NCBI GenBank assembly: GCA_023395615.1
Contig: JAEWYP010000035.1
Coordinates: 1-30,258, forward strand
Source: Bacillota bacterium
GTDB taxonomy: Bacteria > Bacillota > Clostridia > Christensenellales > Aristaeellaceae
DNA: 30,258 bases
Direction of reading: 5' to 3'
Position numbers and translations under genes: made by a program
Shown here: one piece after another, positions 1 through 7,930 of the stretch
How the letters are laid out: every line of letters begins with the position of its first letter
Numbering within the stretch: position 1 is the stretch's first letter
Notes under the pieces: model-generated
What the model was told of the DNA's origin: nothing
Database searches by the model: none
What the model saw: only the letters and a program-made list of their open reading frames with translations

Positions 1-228
1 GCGGTGCTGAAGGCTGCGGGAATCCGGAATTATTCCATCTGGAGCGATGGGGAAACCGTGTTCGGCTATTACGAGTGCGAACAGGGCGCGGCCTATGCGG
101 AGCAGGTACAGGCGAGCAGCCCCGTGGTGGACCGATGGAACGAGTATATGCGGGATGTGCTGGTACTGGAGATGGATCCTGTGACCGGCGCGCAGCCGAA
201 ATTGCGCCGGATGTTTTTGATGGAGTAG
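1..228 (+). CDS. rhaM: L-rhamnose mutarotase, 3' end (partial)
   Basis: Interconverts the alpha and beta anomers of L-rhamnose so that the isomerase receives its preferred form. The frame is already open at base 1 and gives 75 residues to a TAG stop; the family is about 104 residues, so roughly 30 N-terminal residues, including the catalytic His of the family, lie outside the window. What is visible matches the RhaM C-terminal half: a LKAAG-IRNYSIW strand, a hydrophobic GYYE strand, then the W-x-x-YMRDV helix and a final RRMF strand before the stop. The rhaB, rhaA and rhaD genes 3 kb downstream support the call. It is followed at once by a hairpin terminator, so it probably ends an operon whose other members (perhaps transport) are to the left. 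Confidence 0.85.
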   Translation, partial: AVLKAAGIRNYSIWSDGETVFGYYECEQGAAYAEQVQASSPVVDRWNEYMRDVLVLEMDPVTGAQPKLRRMFLME

Positions 229-234
229 CTAACG

Positions 235-266
235 AAGGGGATCGGGCTTTACAGCCCGATCCCCTT
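235..266. terminator. Bidirectional hairpin between rhaM and the anti-sigma gene
   Basis: A perfect 12-bp stem, GGGGATCGGGCT (237-248) with AGCCCGATCCCC (253-264) around a TTAC loop, extended by two A-T pairs on the outside. It sits between convergent genes. The T-tract is short on both sides (CCCCTTT on plus, CCCCTT on minus), so a shared terminator is likely but not a textbook one. Confidence 0.75.
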
Positions 267-317
267 TGCCAACAGAAGAAATCCTGGGGGTGATGTGTTC
301 GCCTTTCTGCCGGTTTG

Positions 318-1748
318 TCAGCCGTTGCCGATCACGCCGGAATCCAACTGCACCGTCTGCACTTCTCCGTCGGAGGCGCGCAGGTCTACGTTGCCCATGC
401 CGTCGCCACTGTAGAAACTGATTTGCCATAGACCGCCCTGATCCAGCAGGTAGGAAGCCCTGATGCCATAGGGTTTCAGTTGCTCGTCGGTCAGGCTGTA
501 GGCTTCGCGCATGGCCTGCCGGGCGCATTGCAGCGCCTGTTCTTCGGTCAGGTCGCCTGGCTTTGGCAGTCCGTGGTTGTATACCGGTGTGGTAAAACCG
601 GTGTCGCGGAAAGCCTGATCGTAGGCCGCGGCATCCGCCACAGAGAACCAATCCGTCTGATCCTCCGGGTAGCGGGCGATGATGGGCGCGTTGGCGCGGA
701 GCAGCGACAGTACCCACGGCAGGATGCGCGCGTCGTAGGCGTCCGCCTGCGCCCAGTTGTTTTTAGTGTAAGTGTCGGTTTCCTTTTCCCCGTCCAGCGA
801 CCATTGCACCTGAACGACCGTGTTGTCCGCCTGGCGCACCTGTACCTGATAACTGCCCAATCTCGGGTTCAGGGTTTCCAGCCAGCGCCAGTCCGCCTCA
901 CCGGGGTTGTCATAATCGACCGGTTTGTAAGCGACAACCCATACAGGCTGCCCGTCCAAGGCATCCGTAGTGGCGTTGAGGGTGAAGAGCGACAGCATAT
1001 CGTCGTTCAGCGCATACTTTGTAAACAGCGCTTCTTTGGCGGCGGTCAGCGCGGCCGCGGGAACAGGCATCGGGGTCGGCGTTGCGAGGGGCGCGGTGTC
1101 CCCTGTTCTCGCCGAGCATTCCAGCGGCAGCGCAAGAGGCGCGAGGGTTTGCTGCAACTCCGCAAACAGCGCGGTTTGCTGCGCAATGGGCAGGTCATAC
1201 ACGTTTTCATGCTCCGCCCACCAGGCACGGTAGGCGGTATACCGTGCAAACATCTGCTCCAGCTGGGGCGCGCCCCATACGGCGGCGGTGAGGTCCGCGT
1301 TTCGCCACAGGGCCGGGTCTACGTCGTCGTGCGACCAGGACGCGGTGGCCTGCCCGTCCGCGGCGATTTCGACGGTGTATTTGCCGATCGCGTCGACCTC
1401 CACGAAGGAAGAGGGAAGGGTAGTGAACAGTACGGTCTGTTTCCCGGCTGCTTTGCCGACGGTTGTGTTAAACAGCGTAAGCCATTCCGGTTTCAGCCCG
1501 TACTGTTCGCATACAGCCTGACGCGCTTTTTCAAGCACTGCATATTCCGGGGATTTGCTAAGCCCGATCGCCAGCGCGACCGCCGCCACCAGCAGCAGCG
1601 ACACGGCCAGCACAAGGCCCGCGCGGATTTTCTTTTTCATTTCGGGGCGTTCTCCTTTCGTGGCGGCGAGCACGGCCTGTGTGTCCTGTTGCGTCCAGGC
1701 AAGGCCGCTCAACTGCCGGTCGGCGTCGTCTTGAAAACGTTTATTCAT
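318..1748 (-). CDS. Membrane-anchored anti-sigma-like protein with three PepSY-like repeats
   Basis: 476-residue probable regulator of the ECF sigma factor encoded immediately upstream. The start chosen is the ATG at 1748, whose first bases overlap the sigma stop (ATGAATAA), implying translational coupling. Layout: a ~40-residue cytoplasmic N-terminus containing a short acidic/Gln-rich helix, one transmembrane segment at about 42-63, then a ~410-residue external part. The external part holds three similar modules, beginning near EKARQAVCEQYGL, AAKEALFTKYAL and CARQAMREAYSL, each followed by a Trp-containing beta section; the pattern (Ala-rich helix, Y-x-L, then strands) resembles PepSY domains. 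The N-terminal segment is too short to show a clear anti-sigma zinc motif, so the anti-sigma role rests on gene order and topology. Family not recognised by name. Confidence 0.75.
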   Translation of the reverse strand: MNKRFQDDADRQLSGLAWTQQDTQAVLAATKGERPEMKKKIRAGLVLAVSLLLVAAVALAIGLSKSPEYAVLEKARQAVCEQYGLKPEWLTLFNTTVGKAAGKQTVLFTTLPSSFVEVDAIGKYTVEIAADGQATASWSHDDVDPALWRNADLTAAVWGAPQLEQMFARYTAYRAWWAEHENVYDLPIAQQTALFAELQQTLAPLALPLECSARTGDTAPLATPTPMPVPAAALTAAKEALFTKYALNDDMLSLFTLNATTDALDGQPVWVVAYKPVDYDNPGEADWRWLETLNPRLGSYQVQVRQADNTVVQVQWSLDGEKETDTYTKNNWAQADAYDARILPWVLSLLRANAPIIARYPEDQTDWFSVADAAAYDQAFRDTGFTTPVYNHGLPKPGDLTEEQALQCARQAMREAYSLTDEQLKPYGIRASYLLDQGGLWQISFYSGDGMGNVDLRASDGEVQTVQLDSGVIGNG

Positions 1749-2247
1749 CGTAATACCACCCTTCCAGCTTGCGATGCAGTTTCTTTTTGGCCCGTGCCAG
1801 CCGGGCGCGCACTGTGGAGGCGGGCACCTCCGTAAGCTTTGCGATTTCGGCAAGGGACAACCCCTGATAGTAGTGCAGCACCACGGTTTCCCGGTCTTTG
1901 GCGGGCAGGCTCATCACCGCGAGGAATGGGGCGGGGTCGGGGCGTTCGTCTTCGCGGGCCGTTTCGGGCAGATCGTCCGGGGTGAGGCGGCGGTCGATCC
2001 GCCGGAACCAGAATCCGCGGCGCATGTCCCGGCAAACGTTCACGGCGATTTGCATCAGCCAGGCTTTTTCCGTTTTGCCTTCCCGCAGTGTCGGCAATGC
2101 CCGGTAGGCTTTCAGAAAGGTTTCCTGCGCGGCGTCGCGCGCAAGGTCGCGGTCGTTTAACATCATCCAGCAGGTGCGCAGCAGGCTGTCGCCATATTGC
2201 GCCATCAGCCTTTCCAGCGTGGCATCGGGCTGGAGCAGAACCTCCAT
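1741..2247 (-). CDS. ECF-family RNA polymerase sigma factor
   Basis: 168 residues, typical for an ECF sigma factor that redirects RNA polymerase to envelope or stress promoters. Region 2 spans about residues 12-75, with the DAAQETFLKAYRAL helix at 38-51 and an AWLMQIAVNVCRD segment. Region 4 spans about 110-158, with a helix-turn-helix (LSLAEIAKLTEVPASTVRARL). The ATG at 2247 follows a strong AGGAGGTGAA ribosome binding site at 2251-2260. The downstream membrane protein overlaps by 8 bases and is its likely anti-sigma factor. An ECF-like promoter lies just upstream, so autoregulation is probable. It is divergent from the AraC-type regulator of the rhamnose genes, but nothing links it to rhamnose beyond position. 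Confidence 0.92.
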   Translation of the reverse strand: MEVLLQPDATLERLMAQYGDSLLRTCWMMLNDRDLARDAAQETFLKAYRALPTLREGKTEKAWLMQIAVNVCRDMRRGFWFRRIDRRLTPDDLPETAREDERPDPAPFLAVMSLPAKDRETVVLHYYQGLSLAEIAKLTEVPASTVRARLARAKKKLHRKLEGWYYDE

Positions 2248-2269
2248 GGCTTCACCTCCTTACACTCTA

Positions 2270-2298
2270 TATACGCAAGGGAATCTGAAAACGTTGCA
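2270..2298 (-). promoter_or_regulatory. Putative ECF-type autoregulatory promoter of the sigma gene
   Basis: On the minus strand TGCAAC (2298-2293) is followed after 17 bases by CGTATA (2275-2270). This fits the AAC ... CGT pattern of SigW-like ECF promoters, where such a site normally precedes the sigma operon. The transcript would start near 2263, directly before the ribosome binding site. No good sigma-A hexamers were seen there. Confidence 0.55.
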
Positions 2299-2348
2299 GC
2301 GGATTGTTCCTTTGCGGCGGGGGAATGCCTGTGTGCTTCGGCATGGCT

Positions 2349-2376
2349 TTGCAGTCTCGAAACGGCATGATATAAT
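2349..2376 (+). promoter_or_regulatory. Sigma-A-type promoter of the AraC regulator
   Basis: TTGCAG (2349-2354), 16-base spacer, perfect TATAAT (2371-2376). The ribosome binding site GGGAGG (2392-2397) and ATG at 2406 follow. Back to back with the ECF-type promoter of the sigma gene. Confidence 0.65.
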
Positions 2377-2405
2377 GAATTAAATACGATCGGGAGGATA
2401 ACGGC

Positions 2406-3371
2406 ATGGATGCTGATCTGGTGGAGCATTTTGCCGCGGTAACTCCGGAAGAGGAACGACTGCTGAAGGGAGAACCGCTGGACCGGACGGTGTATACGAG
2501 CGGCACATCCTTTACACTGGAAGGGCAAAAGCTGATCCCCGGAGAACAGATGATTACGATCCGGCCGCATACGCGCTTCGTGGCCTTCCCGCCGCACCGG
2601 CATGATTTTGTGGAAGCGATGGTGATGCTGCGCGGACAGGCGACCCATACGCTGGCCGGTCGGGAACAGGTGGTTTTACACGCGGGGGAACTGTTGCTGA
2701 TTAACCGGCACGCGGTGCACAGTGTCGCATTATGCGGGCGGGAGGACGTGGCGGTCAACTTTCTGGTACAGCCGGAGTTTTTTGATTTCGCGCTGGAAAC
2801 TGTCGGCGCAGATAACGCGCTGGGCCGTTTTCTGCTGGACGCCCTGCGTACCGGCGAGGCGAGCGTTCCGTATCTGTATTTTCCCGTTTCCGGCGTAAAC
2901 AGTGTGCAGTGCCTGCTGCAAAGCATGTTATGGGGCTTTCTGGAGCCGGGAGGGGACCGGCGCGAACTTCGCCGGGTGGAAATGGGACTGCTGTTTTTGC
3001 ACCTGCTGGAGATGCCGGATTGCTTGCGGATGGCTACGGGTCTGCGGCGCTGGAACGCGTTGGCTGTGGACCTGCTTCGGGCGATCCGTACCCGATATGC
3101 CGATTTCCGGCTGCTGGATTTTGCCCGCACGCACGGCGTAAGTCCGGCGTACGTCAGCCGGGTGGCCCGCGAAAGTACCGGGATGAGCTGCACGGAGCTG
3201 TTGCAGCGCCGCAGGCTGGAAAAGGCGAGACAGTTGCTCAGGGATACGGACCAAAGCATTCTTTCCGTCTGCCAGGCGGTGGGGTACGACAACAGCAGTT
3301 ATTTTTACCGAATTTTTGAACGGCAGACGGGCGTATCCCCCAGAGAGTATCGGAGTTCACACAGGTCGTGA
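2406..3371 (+). CDS. AraC-family transcriptional regulator, probably of rhamnose genes
   Basis: 321 residues, with a sugar-responsive N-terminal cupin half and a C-terminal DNA-binding half. The cupin is visible around residues 55-115 (PPHRHDFVEAMVMLRG followed by a GELLLINRHAVHSV strand pair). The C-terminal ~100 residues carry the two helix-turn-helix motifs of AraC proteins: FARTHGVSPAYVSRVARES in the first and SILSVCQAVGYDNSSYFYRIF in the second, followed by the signature TGVSPREYR. The ATG at 2406 has GGGAGG eight bases upstream. It lies 79 bases before rhaB on the same strand, so by analogy with RhaR/RhaS it likely activates the rhamnose genes; that target is inference. It may be co-transcribed with them since no convincing terminator separates them. 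Confidence 0.9.
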   Translation: MDADLVEHFAAVTPEEERLLKGEPLDRTVYTSGTSFTLEGQKLIPGEQMITIRPHTRFVAFPPHRHDFVEAMVMLRGQATHTLAGREQVVLHAGELLLINRHAVHSVALCGREDVAVNFLVQPEFFDFALETVGADNALGRFLLDALRTGEASVPYLYFPVSGVNSVQCLLQSMLWGFLEPGGDRRELRRVEMGLLFLHLLEMPDCLRMATGLRRWNALAVDLLRAIRTRYADFRLLDFARTHGVSPAYVSRVARESTGMSCTELLQRRRLEKARQLLRDTDQSILSVCQAVGYDNSSYFYRIFERQTGVSPREYRSSHRS

Positions 3372-3450
3372 AACAGAAAGGCCCCGTCCTTTTTTCTTTG
3401 ACTCCGTTGCGTTATGCTATGGATAGATTCGTTGCAAAGGTCGTGATCGG

Positions 3451-4851
3451 ATGCCTGTTTACACACTTGCCATCGACATCGGCGCTTCCAGCGGACGGCA
3501 CATCCTGGGTTGCATACAGGATGGAAAACTGACACTGGAAGAAGTGTACCGCTTTCCCAACGGAATGGTCAACCGGAATGGCCATTTATGCTGGAATCTG
3601 GACGAATTATGGACCGATATTCTGGAAGGAATGAAAAAGTGCAAAGACCTGGGTAAAATCCCCGTAAGCGTGGGGGTGGATACCTGGGGCGTGGATTACG
3701 TGCTGCTGGATGCGGAGGACCGGATGGTGGGGGACTCGATCGCGTACCGTGACAGCCGCACCGCCGCCGTGATGGACAACCTGTCGGATCAATGGCTGTA
3801 TAAACACACGGGGATTATGCGCCAGCCGTTCAACACGGTGTACCAGTTGATGGCTACCCCGGCCCGGATGCTGTCGCAGGCCGAACGTTGCCTGTTTGTG
3901 CCGGATTATTTTCACTTTCTGCTCTCCGGGGTGAAAGCGAACGAGTACACCGAAGCATCCACCAGCGGATTACTCAGTGTGAAAACCCGCGCCTGGGACG
4001 CCGAAGTGCTGGCTGCGGCGGGAATCCCGGAGAGGCTGTTTCCGCAGCCGCCGTTGCAGCCGGGCACGCGCCTGGGCGAACTGCGCGTGGAAGTGGCCGA
4101 TGCGGTCGGGTTTTCCTGTGACGTGGTGCTGCCCGCCTCGCATGATACCGGCAGCGCGTTTATGGCCGTGCCTGCGCTGGACGACCGGGCCGTTACCCTT
4201 TCCAGCGGCACGTGGAGCCTGCTGGGGGTGGAAAACAGCGAACCCATCGTGACCGACGCGGCGCGCAATGCGGGCTTTACCAACGAGGGCGGCTACGGCG
4301 GAAAAATCCGCTTTCTGCGCAACATTATGGGGATGTGGATGATGCAATGTCTGCGTCGGGAAACGGGCAACCGTTACAGCTTTGAGGAGATGGCGACGCT
4401 TGCGGAACAGGCGGCGTACGCGCCCGTTGTGGACGTTTCGGATAATCGCTTTCTGGCGCCCGCCAGCATGACGGACGAAGTGAAAGCCGCGCTGCGCGAA
4501 GCGGGCGCGCCGGAACCCGCCGACCATGGCGAGCTGTTCCGTTGTGTGCTGCACAGCCTGGCCTGCAAGTACGCGCAGGACATCCGCTCGCTGGAGGCGA
4601 TTACCGGTAGGTCCTACGCCGCGCTGCACATTGTGGGCGGTGGCAGCCAGAACCGGGTGCTGAACCAGTGGACCGCCGACGAAACCGGGATCCCGGTTTA
4701 TACAGGGCCGAGCGAAGGCACGGCGTTGGGTAACGTGATTGCGCAGCTGATTGCGCAGGGCGAAATCGCGGGGCTTGCGGAGGCGCGCGCGATGATCCGC
4801 CGTGATTTCGCCGTGCAGACGTATCATAAAATGAAGGGGAACAGAGAATGA
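3451..4851 (+). CDS. rhaB: L-rhamnulokinase
   Basis: 466-residue FGGY-family sugar kinase that phosphorylates L-rhamnulose at O-1 with ATP. The N-terminal phosphate-binding loop DIGASSGR is at residues 9-16, the sugar-binding strand GVDTWGVDY at 75-83, a second nucleotide-binding segment SSGTWSLLG near 250, and the adenosine motif GGGSQNR at 396-401 followed by the GPSEGTALGN segment. These are the RhaB versions of the motifs, and length matches the family. The ATG at 3451 has only a weak upstream AAAGG. Its stop overlaps the rhaA start (ATGA), indicating coupled translation with the isomerase that makes its substrate. Confidence 0.96.
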   Translation: MPVYTLAIDIGASSGRHILGCIQDGKLTLEEVYRFPNGMVNRNGHLCWNLDELWTDILEGMKKCKDLGKIPVSVGVDTWGVDYVLLDAEDRMVGDSIAYRDSRTAAVMDNLSDQWLYKHTGIMRQPFNTVYQLMATPARMLSQAERCLFVPDYFHFLLSGVKANEYTEASTSGLLSVKTRAWDAEVLAAAGIPERLFPQPPLQPGTRLGELRVEVADAVGFSCDVVLPASHDTGSAFMAVPALDDRAVTLSSGTWSLLGVENSEPIVTDAARNAGFTNEGGYGGKIRFLRNIMGMWMMQCLRRETGNRYSFEEMATLAEQAAYAPVVDVSDNRFLAPASMTDEVKAALREAGAPEPADHGELFRCVLHSLACKYAQDIRSLEAITGRSYAALHIVGGGSQNRVLNQWTADETGIPVYTGPSEGTALGNVIAQLIAQGEIAGLAEARAMIRRDFAVQTYHKMKGNRE

Positions 4852-6098
4852 ACGAGGGTTATTCTGTGGCAACGGAGCGTTATGCAGAAATCGGCGCGGA
4901 CGCGGAACACGCGATAGCGGCGCTTGCGGGCGTTCCAATCAGTATCCACTGCTGGCAGGGCGACGACGTAACCGGGTTGGAGAACACCGGCGCGGCGCTG
5001 TCCGGCGGTATTCAGGCGACGGGAAATTATCCCGGCAGGGCGCGCAGCTTTGCCGAGCTGACCGCCGATCTGGATCAGGCGCTTCGTCTGATCCCCGGCA
5101 AAAAACGCCTGAATTTACACGCAAGCTACGCTGTGTTTGAGAACGGCGAGCATGCGGAACGGGACGAACTGCAGCCCATACACTTTCGCGCCTGGGTGGA
5201 ATACGCTAAAAGCCGCGGGCTGGGGCTTGATTTTAACCCCACGTTTTTCAGCCACCCCATGGTGAAAAATGGGTTGACCCTTTCCAGCCCGGACGATGAG
5301 GTGCGCGCGTACTGGGTGCGCCACGGGCAGGCCTGCCGCCGTATCGCCGCGTATTTTGCCAAAGAACTGGGCACGCCCAGCCTGTGCAACGTGTGGATTC
5401 CCGACGGGTTAAAGGATGTGCCCGCCGACCGGCTGACCCCGCGCCTGCGCCTGAAAGACAGTCTGGATCGTATCTTTGAGAAAAAGCTGCCGGGCGTGGT
5501 GGACAGCGTGGAAAGCAAGGTGTTCGGTATCGGGGTGGAGGCGTATACCGTGGGCAGCCACGAGTTTTATCTGGCATACGCCGCCGCGCACCCCGGGGTG
5601 TACGATTTGCTGGACAACGGACATTTCCACCCTACGGAAATGGTGAGCGATAAAATCTCCGCGATGCTCTGCCAGTTTGACCGCCTGCCCCTGCATGTAA
5701 CCCGCCCCGTGCGCTGGGACAGCGATCATGTGCTGCGGCTGGACGACGAGCTGAAGGAAATCGCCGCCGAACTGGTGCGTTGCAACGCGCTGGATAAGGC
5801 CATGATCGGACTGGACTTCTTCGATGCATCCATCAACCGTGTAGCCGCCTGGGTGATCGGCGCGCGCAACCTGCAAAAAGCGCTGCTTTCCGCGCTGCTG
5901 ACGCCGCACCGCAAACTGGCGGCGCTACAGGACGAGGCGCGTTTTACGGAGCTGCTGGCAGCGCAGGAGGACCTGAAAACCCTGCCTTTTGGAGACGTAT
6001 GGGCCGCGTACTGCGAAAAGCAGGGCGTGCCCGCCGATGGCGCATGGTATCCACAGGTAGCCCAATATGAGCAGACTGTTTTGAAAGCGAGGCAATAA
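4848..6098 (+). CDS. rhaA: L-rhamnose isomerase
   Basis: 416 residues, full length. Converts L-rhamnose to L-rhamnulose in the cytoplasm using divalent metals. Diagnostic segments are LDFNPTFFSHPM (family form usually NPTCFSHP, here Phe replaces Cys), the metal-binding stretch DNGHFHPTEMVSDK and the VRWDSDHV motif. An early QGDDV segment and NLHASYAV strand also match. AAGGGG lies 7 bases before the ATG, and the first four bases overlap the rhaB stop. Next gene rhaD begins five bases after the stop, so rhaBAD is one transcription unit. Confidence 0.97.
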   Translation: MNEGYSVATERYAEIGADAEHAIAALAGVPISIHCWQGDDVTGLENTGAALSGGIQATGNYPGRARSFAELTADLDQALRLIPGKKRLNLHASYAVFENGEHAERDELQPIHFRAWVEYAKSRGLGLDFNPTFFSHPMVKNGLTLSSPDDEVRAYWVRHGQACRRIAAYFAKELGTPSLCNVWIPDGLKDVPADRLTPRLRLKDSLDRIFEKKLPGVVDSVESKVFGIGVEAYTVGSHEFYLAYAAAHPGVYDLLDNGHFHPTEMVSDKISAMLCQFDRLPLHVTRPVRWDSDHVLRLDDELKEIAAELVRCNALDKAMIGLDFFDASINRVAAWVIGARNLQKALLSALLTPHRKLAALQDEARFTELLAAQEDLKTLPFGDVWAAYCEKQGVPADGAWYPQVAQYEQTVLKARQ

Positions 6099-6102
6099 AC
6101 GA

Positions 6103-6927
6103 ATGAAAATGGTGGATACGCTGGTGTTGCAGCGGGTGGTGCGCACCTGTAACGACGGATGGTTGCAGGGCTGGCACGAGCGTAATGGCGGCAACCTGAC
6201 CTATCGGCTCTCCGCGGCGGAGGTGGAGCAGTGCAGGCCGTTTTTTGATGAGGAGCCGGGTGAATGGGTGCCCCTCGGCGTGCAGGCGGAAAACCTGGCC
6301 TGTGAGTATTTTGTGGCCACAGGCAGCGGAAAATACATGCGCAACGTGATTCTGGCGCCGCAAAACTGCCTGTGCCTGATTGAGCTGAACGAAACGGGCG
6401 ATGCGTGGCGCCTCGTGTGGGGGCTGGAAAACGGCGGCGTACCCACCAGCGAGCTGCCCAGCCATCTGCTGAACCATAGCGTGCGCAAGCAGGCAACCGA
6501 CGGGAAGAACCGCGTGATTTACCACGCGCATCCGGCCAACGTGATTGCCATGACCTATATCCTGCCCCTGACGGCCCGGGATTTTTCCCGCGCTCTTTGG
6601 CAAAGCGCCACGGAATGCCCGGTTGTGTTCCCGGGCGGCGTGGGCGTGGTGCCGTGGATGGTGCCTGGCGGCGCGGAGATTGCGCAGGCAACCAGCCGCC
6701 TGATGCTGGAGTATGACGCGGCGGTGTGGGCGCACCATGGGTTGTTTGTCAGCGGGCCGGATCTGGATACCGCATTCGGACTGATGCACACCATCGAAAA
6801 AGCGGCGGAAATTTACATGAAAGTGATTTCTTCCGGCAAAGCGGTGATGCAGACCATCACAGACGACGATCTGCGCGCCATCGCGCGGGATTTTCACGTA
6901 ACCCTTCGCGAAGAATTTCTGGACTGA
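6103..6927 (+). CDS. rhaD: Rhamnulose-1-phosphate aldolase
   Basis: 274-residue class II zinc aldolase that splits L-rhamnulose 1-phosphate into dihydroxyacetone phosphate and L-lactaldehyde. The two zinc histidines are in YHAHPANV and the third in WAHHGLFVSGP; the ATGSGKYM and GGVPTSELPSH segments match the phosphate site and catalytic region of RhaD. The start ATG has a modest GAGG nine bases upstream. It is the last sugar gene of the locus; no lactaldehyde reductase or transporter follows in the window. Confidence 0.95.
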   Translation: MKMVDTLVLQRVVRTCNDGWLQGWHERNGGNLTYRLSAAEVEQCRPFFDEEPGEWVPLGVQAENLACEYFVATGSGKYMRNVILAPQNCLCLIELNETGDAWRLVWGLENGGVPTSELPSHLLNHSVRKQATDGKNRVIYHAHPANVIAMTYILPLTARDFSRALWQSATECPVVFPGGVGVVPWMVPGGAEIAQATSRLMLEYDAAVWAHHGLFVSGPDLDTAFGLMHTIEKAAEIYMKVISSGKAVMQTITDDDLRAIARDFHVTLREEFLD

Positions 6928-7013
6928 CAGGCGGCGGCCCCGTAAAAACAGCGACCGGTATGCCGGGCGGCAACCGGGTAAAAGCCGGCGGCGTTGCTGC
7001 GGGCGGGAGGCGC

Positions 7014-7556
7014 ATGATGAGCGGTTTCAGGCGCGAGGACCCATGGCTGTCCCTTTGCGGACTCAACTGCGCGCTGTGCCCCCTGTTTGTGGGCGGGTAC
7101 TGCCCGGGATGTGGCGGGGGAGCGGGCAACCAGCCCTGCGCCGTTCAGCGCTGCGCGAAGCAGCGGGAAGGGATCGCTTACTGTTACCAGTGTGCGGAAT
7201 ACCCCTGCGAGAAATATGCGGGGGCGGACGCGCGGGATTCGTTTATTACGCACCTGCGGCAATTTCAGGATATGGAAAAGGCAAAAACGATCGGGCTGAC
7301 CGCTTATCACGCCGAACAGCAGGAAAAGGCGGCGATACTGAAACGTTTGCTGAACGAGTACAACGATGGGCGGAGAAAAAGTTTCTACTGCCTTGCTGTT
7401 AACCTGCTGGAACTGCCGGATCTGCGCACGGTGATGAGCACGCTGGAGAACGCGCCGTGCGACTATGCCGAATTAAAACAGCGTGCCGAAAAAGCGGCGC
7501 TGCTGCTGCGGACTGTGGCCGAGGCCCGGGGTGTGACCCTGCGCCTGCGTAAATAG
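7014..7556 (+). CDS. DUF3795-family cysteine-rich protein
   Basis: 180 residues, function unknown. The N-terminal half is rich in cysteine pairs: CGLNCALCPLF, CPGCGGG, CAVQRC and YCYQCAEYPC, a layout typical of DUF3795 and likely to bind zinc or an iron-sulfur cluster. The second half is helical, charged and lacks motifs I know. GGGAGG (7005-7010) precedes two adjacent ATG codons at 7014 and 7017; the second has the better spacing (6 bases), so the protein may be one residue shorter. It starts 86 bases after rhaD with no obvious terminator between, so read-through from the rhamnose operon is possible, but a functional link is not implied. Confidence 0.85.
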   Translation: MMSGFRREDPWLSLCGLNCALCPLFVGGYCPGCGGGAGNQPCAVQRCAKQREGIAYCYQCAEYPCEKYAGADARDSFITHLRQFQDMEKAKTIGLTAYHAEQQEKAAILKRLLNEYNDGRRKSFYCLAVNLLELPDLRTVMSTLENAPCDYAELKQRAEKAALLLRTVAEARGVTLRLRK

Positions 7557-7563
7557 GCGGGTG

Positions 7564-7595
7564 GCGCGGAGGATGGAAAAATCCCCCGCGCTTTT
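7564..7595 (+). terminator. Rho-independent terminator after the DUF3795 gene
   Basis: GCGCGGAGGAT (7564-7574) pairs with ATCCCCCGCGC (7581-7591) with one A-C mismatch, loop GGAAAA, followed by TTTT. It separates the rhamnose/DUF3795 unit from the ireB promoter. Confidence 0.7.
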
Positions 7596-7607
7596 CCATT
7601 CCAGCTC

Positions 7608-7636
7608 TTTCCTAATGCGGACGGCTGGTGTATAAT
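7608..7636 (+). promoter_or_regulatory. Promoter of the ireB-ruvX-DUF1292 cluster
   Basis: A perfect TATAAT at 7631-7636; the -35 region TTTCCT (7608-7613) is 17 bases upstream and weak. The AAGGAG ribosome binding site of ireB follows at 7653-7658. Confidence 0.55.
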
Positions 7637-7666
7637 GAATTGAATCACTTTGAAGGAGTGAAGCAA

Positions 7667-7930
7667 GTGGCAACGGATATGAACGGTACAACCAAATTCT
7701 CCCCCGTGGTGGAGGGAACCAATTGTGCCCGCGATATTCTGGAGCATGTGTACCGGGCGCTTCAGGCGAAGGGCTACGATCCGGTTACGCAGCTGGTGGG
7801 ATACATCATCTCCGGCGACCCGACTTACATCACCAGCTATAATCAGGCGCGCAGCCTGATTTGCCGGGTGGAACGCGACGAGATCGTGGAAGAACTGGTA
7901 CGCGTGTACCTGAAAGGGTTGGACGCGTGA
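7667..7930 (+). CDS. ireB: IreB family regulatory phosphoprotein (UPF0297)
   Basis: 87 residues from a GTG start at 7667, chosen because AAGGAG lies eight bases upstream and because the family begins at about this point; an ATG at 7679 is also in frame. The conserved core is clear: ARDILEHVYRALQAKGYDP, QLVGYIISGDPTYITSYNQAR and RVERDEIVEELVRVYL. IreB proteins are small substrates of the PASTA-domain Ser/Thr kinase IreK in enterococci, where they affect cephalosporin resistance; the N-terminal threonines here (TDMNGTT) sit where the phosphorylation sites occur. Its stop overlaps the ruvX start (GTGA). In many Firmicutes alaS precedes this gene; here alaS is about 10 kb away. Confidence 0.93.
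   Translation: MATDMNGTTKFSPVVEGTNCARDILEHVYRALQAKGYDPVTQLVGYIISGDPTYITSYNQARSLICRVERDEIVEELVRVYLKGLDA

Noticed and set aside
480..1835. Long plus-strand ORF opposite the anti-sigma gene.
   Set aside because: Shadow frame; Arg/Gly-rich without domains, while the minus strand has a start, coupling and recognisable layout.
3398..3426. TTGACT at 3398 as a -35 box for a separate rhaB promoter.
   Set aside because: No acceptable -10 hexamer at 16-18 bases; nearest candidates are at 14 or 20 bases, so no promoter is called.
3363..3446. Direct repeat AGGTCGTGA at 3363-3371 and 3438-3446 flanking the araC-rhaB gap, as possible regulator sites.
   Set aside because: A 9-base repeat with one copy inside the araC stop region and 75-base spacing does not match AraC half-site spacing; likely chance.
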